This document shows positions 62,247 to 64,000 of a DNA stretch of 64,000 bases, in pieces. The notes under the pieces are model-generated. The model was not told the origin of the DNA. It saw only the letters and a list, made by a program, of their open reading frames with translations, and ran no database searches. Where the stretch lies: NCBI GenBank assembly GCA_963965975.1, contig OZ014412.1:2358501-2422500 (forward strand), given 5' to 3'. The DNA is from Xestospongia bergquistia (taxonomy: Eukaryota > Porifera > Demospongiae > Haplosclerida > Petrosiidae). Made by a program: the position numbers and the translations under genes. Every line of letters begins with the position of its first letter. The stretch's first letter is position 1.

Positions 62247-62965
62247 TTATTGTGTGATCATTTGTTATGTATGACTATGGATATATGTAACCATGGATAT
62301 GTGTAACCATGGTTACATGTGACTATGAGTACATGTTACAATATTTTGTGTGTTACTTTTTTAGTGCCAATTTTAATGATATTTTTGTGACACCCAAAAA
62401 TTAAAAATTAAAAACCAAAAATAATCCAAGTAATAGTAAAGATAATGATGTTAATACAAACATCTTACAATATAGACTACAATAATAGTATATGATACTA
62501 TAGAGGATTATGTAGAGTAGATAGTATAATTAGATCATATTTGTGAAAAAATGATCACTGAGTGGTAATGACTGTACATGTACATCTTCCTGGGTTAGTC
62601 TCATCATTATAATAATATAGTGTAATATAATATAATATAATATAATAATAATATAATATAGTATAATATAATATAATATACTATAATATAATTGTTGTTA
62701 ACATATCTAGTTCCCAAATACATACCTGTTGTATATGAACAAAAGTTGATTGTTATGTCATTACTAGTATCAACTGATAGAGGATATGTTGAATTCATGG
62801 AGACTCATTATTATGATTTTAATATAAATATAATAAGTGTATGTCTATAGTATATAATAGTGGTACTATAAGAGAGTCAGACATATAGTAGTAATACCTA
62901 TGTATATTAATTAGTTATATTATAGATGAACACTAGTTAATGATATGATATAAATTTTATATAAC
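62247..62965. repeat. Family 2 3' flank
   Basis: Carries the GTAACCATGGTTAC palindrome (about 62303), the AATAT run (62620-62695) and a copy of the conserved frame (62700-62830, VPKYIPVVYEQKLIVM). No complete gene. Confidence 0.65.
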
Positions 62966-64000
62966 TTTAATATATCAATTATTTGTTTACTGTAGTGTAG
63001 TGATAATGTCTTATATATAATGATCACTAGTAGATTTAAGAGATCATTATATTATAATAATTGGTATCATTATATCACTTTAAAACTAACTGTCAATCCA
63101 ATATTTAATATATATTGGATAATGTACCCTCAGATATAAGTTCAAAGGTCACATAATAGATCATGTATAGTATAATATTATCAACTATTGTTATAATTAT
63201 AATAAGTGTCATTAGAAAATTAATGTAATTAATTATTAATATTATGTTTGTATTAAATTTGTAAAGAATATAATAGTCATACATAATACAATTAACAAAG
63301 TGTTATTATAACATTGTACAGAAACAGTAGGTGTTTAAAATTATAATTACAAATACTACAAGTAGATTGAGTAGACATGATATAGTAAAGGTATATGTCA
63401 TATATATAACTTGATATTGTCCTTTATATTATAAAATAAACAATTAAATAATAATAACTATAATATCAATTAATATTAACAAATATCACTGAGAGACTGT
63501 GTATACTAAAATATTTATGACACAATATACTTGATATATAATTTTAATATCACTGTTCCTATATGGAAAAGAAATAGCTACAGATGTTTTTCTGTTTCGG
63601 AGAGTAAGTCAAAATAAGAACTGAAGCCATAAAGGTATGATGGTGTTCAGTGATATATGTAATGATTATAAACTATTGATTAATGACTCATAATGATATA
63701 TAATGATCCTTCCAACTATTCCAAACCAGCTATATCATATAATGATCCTTCCAACTATTCCAAACTAGCTATATCATATAATGATCCTTCCAACTATTCC
63801 AAACTAGCTATATCATATAATGATCCTTCCAACTATTCCAAACTAGCTATATCATATAATGATCCTTTCAACTATTCCAAAACTAGCTATATCATATAAT
63901 GATCCTTCCAACTATTCCAAACCAGCTATATCATATAATGATCCTTTCAACTATTCCAAAACTAGCTATATCATATAATGATCCTTCCAACTATTCCAAA
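62966..64000. repeat. Right copy of the long direct repeat, including the 40-bp satellite
   Basis: Matches 1-735 nearly base for base at an offset of about 62,965, then enters the same 40-bp satellite at about 63700, which runs off the window. Because the unit is close to 39-40 bp, a stretch of 39-bp units gives an open frame (repeated YNDPSNYSKLAIS), which I regard as a by-product of the repeat. Confidence 0.88.

Noticed and set aside
63693..63899. Open frame of repeated YNDPSNYSKLAIS
   Set aside because: It exists only because some satellite units are 39 bp (a multiple of three); the left copy of the array with 40-bp units is not open.

Overview
The window looks like a eukaryotic nuclear segment from an early-branching animal, most likely a demosponge such as Amphimedon; this is inference from style, not from a marker gene. 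The DNA is very AT-rich. Coding exons are short and usually hold one domain each. Introns are often only 40-60 nt with GTAAGT-like donors. The proteins are metazoan types: immunoglobulin (Ig) and fibronectin type III (FN3) receptors with signal peptides, transmembrane (TM) helices and tyrosine-rich tails. I saw no rRNA, tRNA, CRISPR array or bacterial-style operon.

The core is a cluster of putative cell-surface receptors. Family 1 (Ig, FN3, further FN3-like domains, a membrane-proximal domain, TM, tail) has a copy at 3248-6342 that is damaged by a foldback element and an intact 18-exon copy at 9682-14639 with a tail of about 270 residues. Family 2 (signal, Ig, FN3, a split FN3-like domain, the membrane-proximal domain, TM, tail with two ITIM-like motifs) has four full 11-exon copies at 31144-33892 (with a stop before the TM), 43507-45832, 53683-56428 and 59536-62246. 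It also has broken copies at 6480-7790, 8640-9548 (reversed), 28545-28735 and 50610-50822. A third receptor on the minus strand (39651-35924) has two Ig-like domains, five FN3 domains, a Ser/Thr stalk, a TM and a tail with an ITIM. At 23690-26499 lies a TM plus multi-tyrosine tail with no recognisable ectodomain. Exon phases add up over the full length in these models, which is the main support for them.

The rest is duplicated debris and repeats. These are FN3 fragments (1680-2860, 40920-41235), a gutted PUS7L-type pseudouridine synthase (47521-48548), copied segments carrying minus-strand exons (16800-17850, 21410-22450, 22600-23690, 48830-49930), a 2-kb minisatellite (18185-20190), a 160-nt TC repeat (16059-16218) and a 40-bp satellite at both window ends. 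The first ~1 kb and last ~1 kb are the same sequence about 62,965 bp apart.

As a system, the cluster resembles a multigene receptor complex evolving by duplication and gene conversion. The family 2 Ig exon varies next to the core Trp, while the 3' halves and flanks are nearly identical between copies. Tails carry ITIM-like (LxYxxV/L/I), YxN and YxxM motifs. A role in self/non-self or immune recognition is a hypothesis only.
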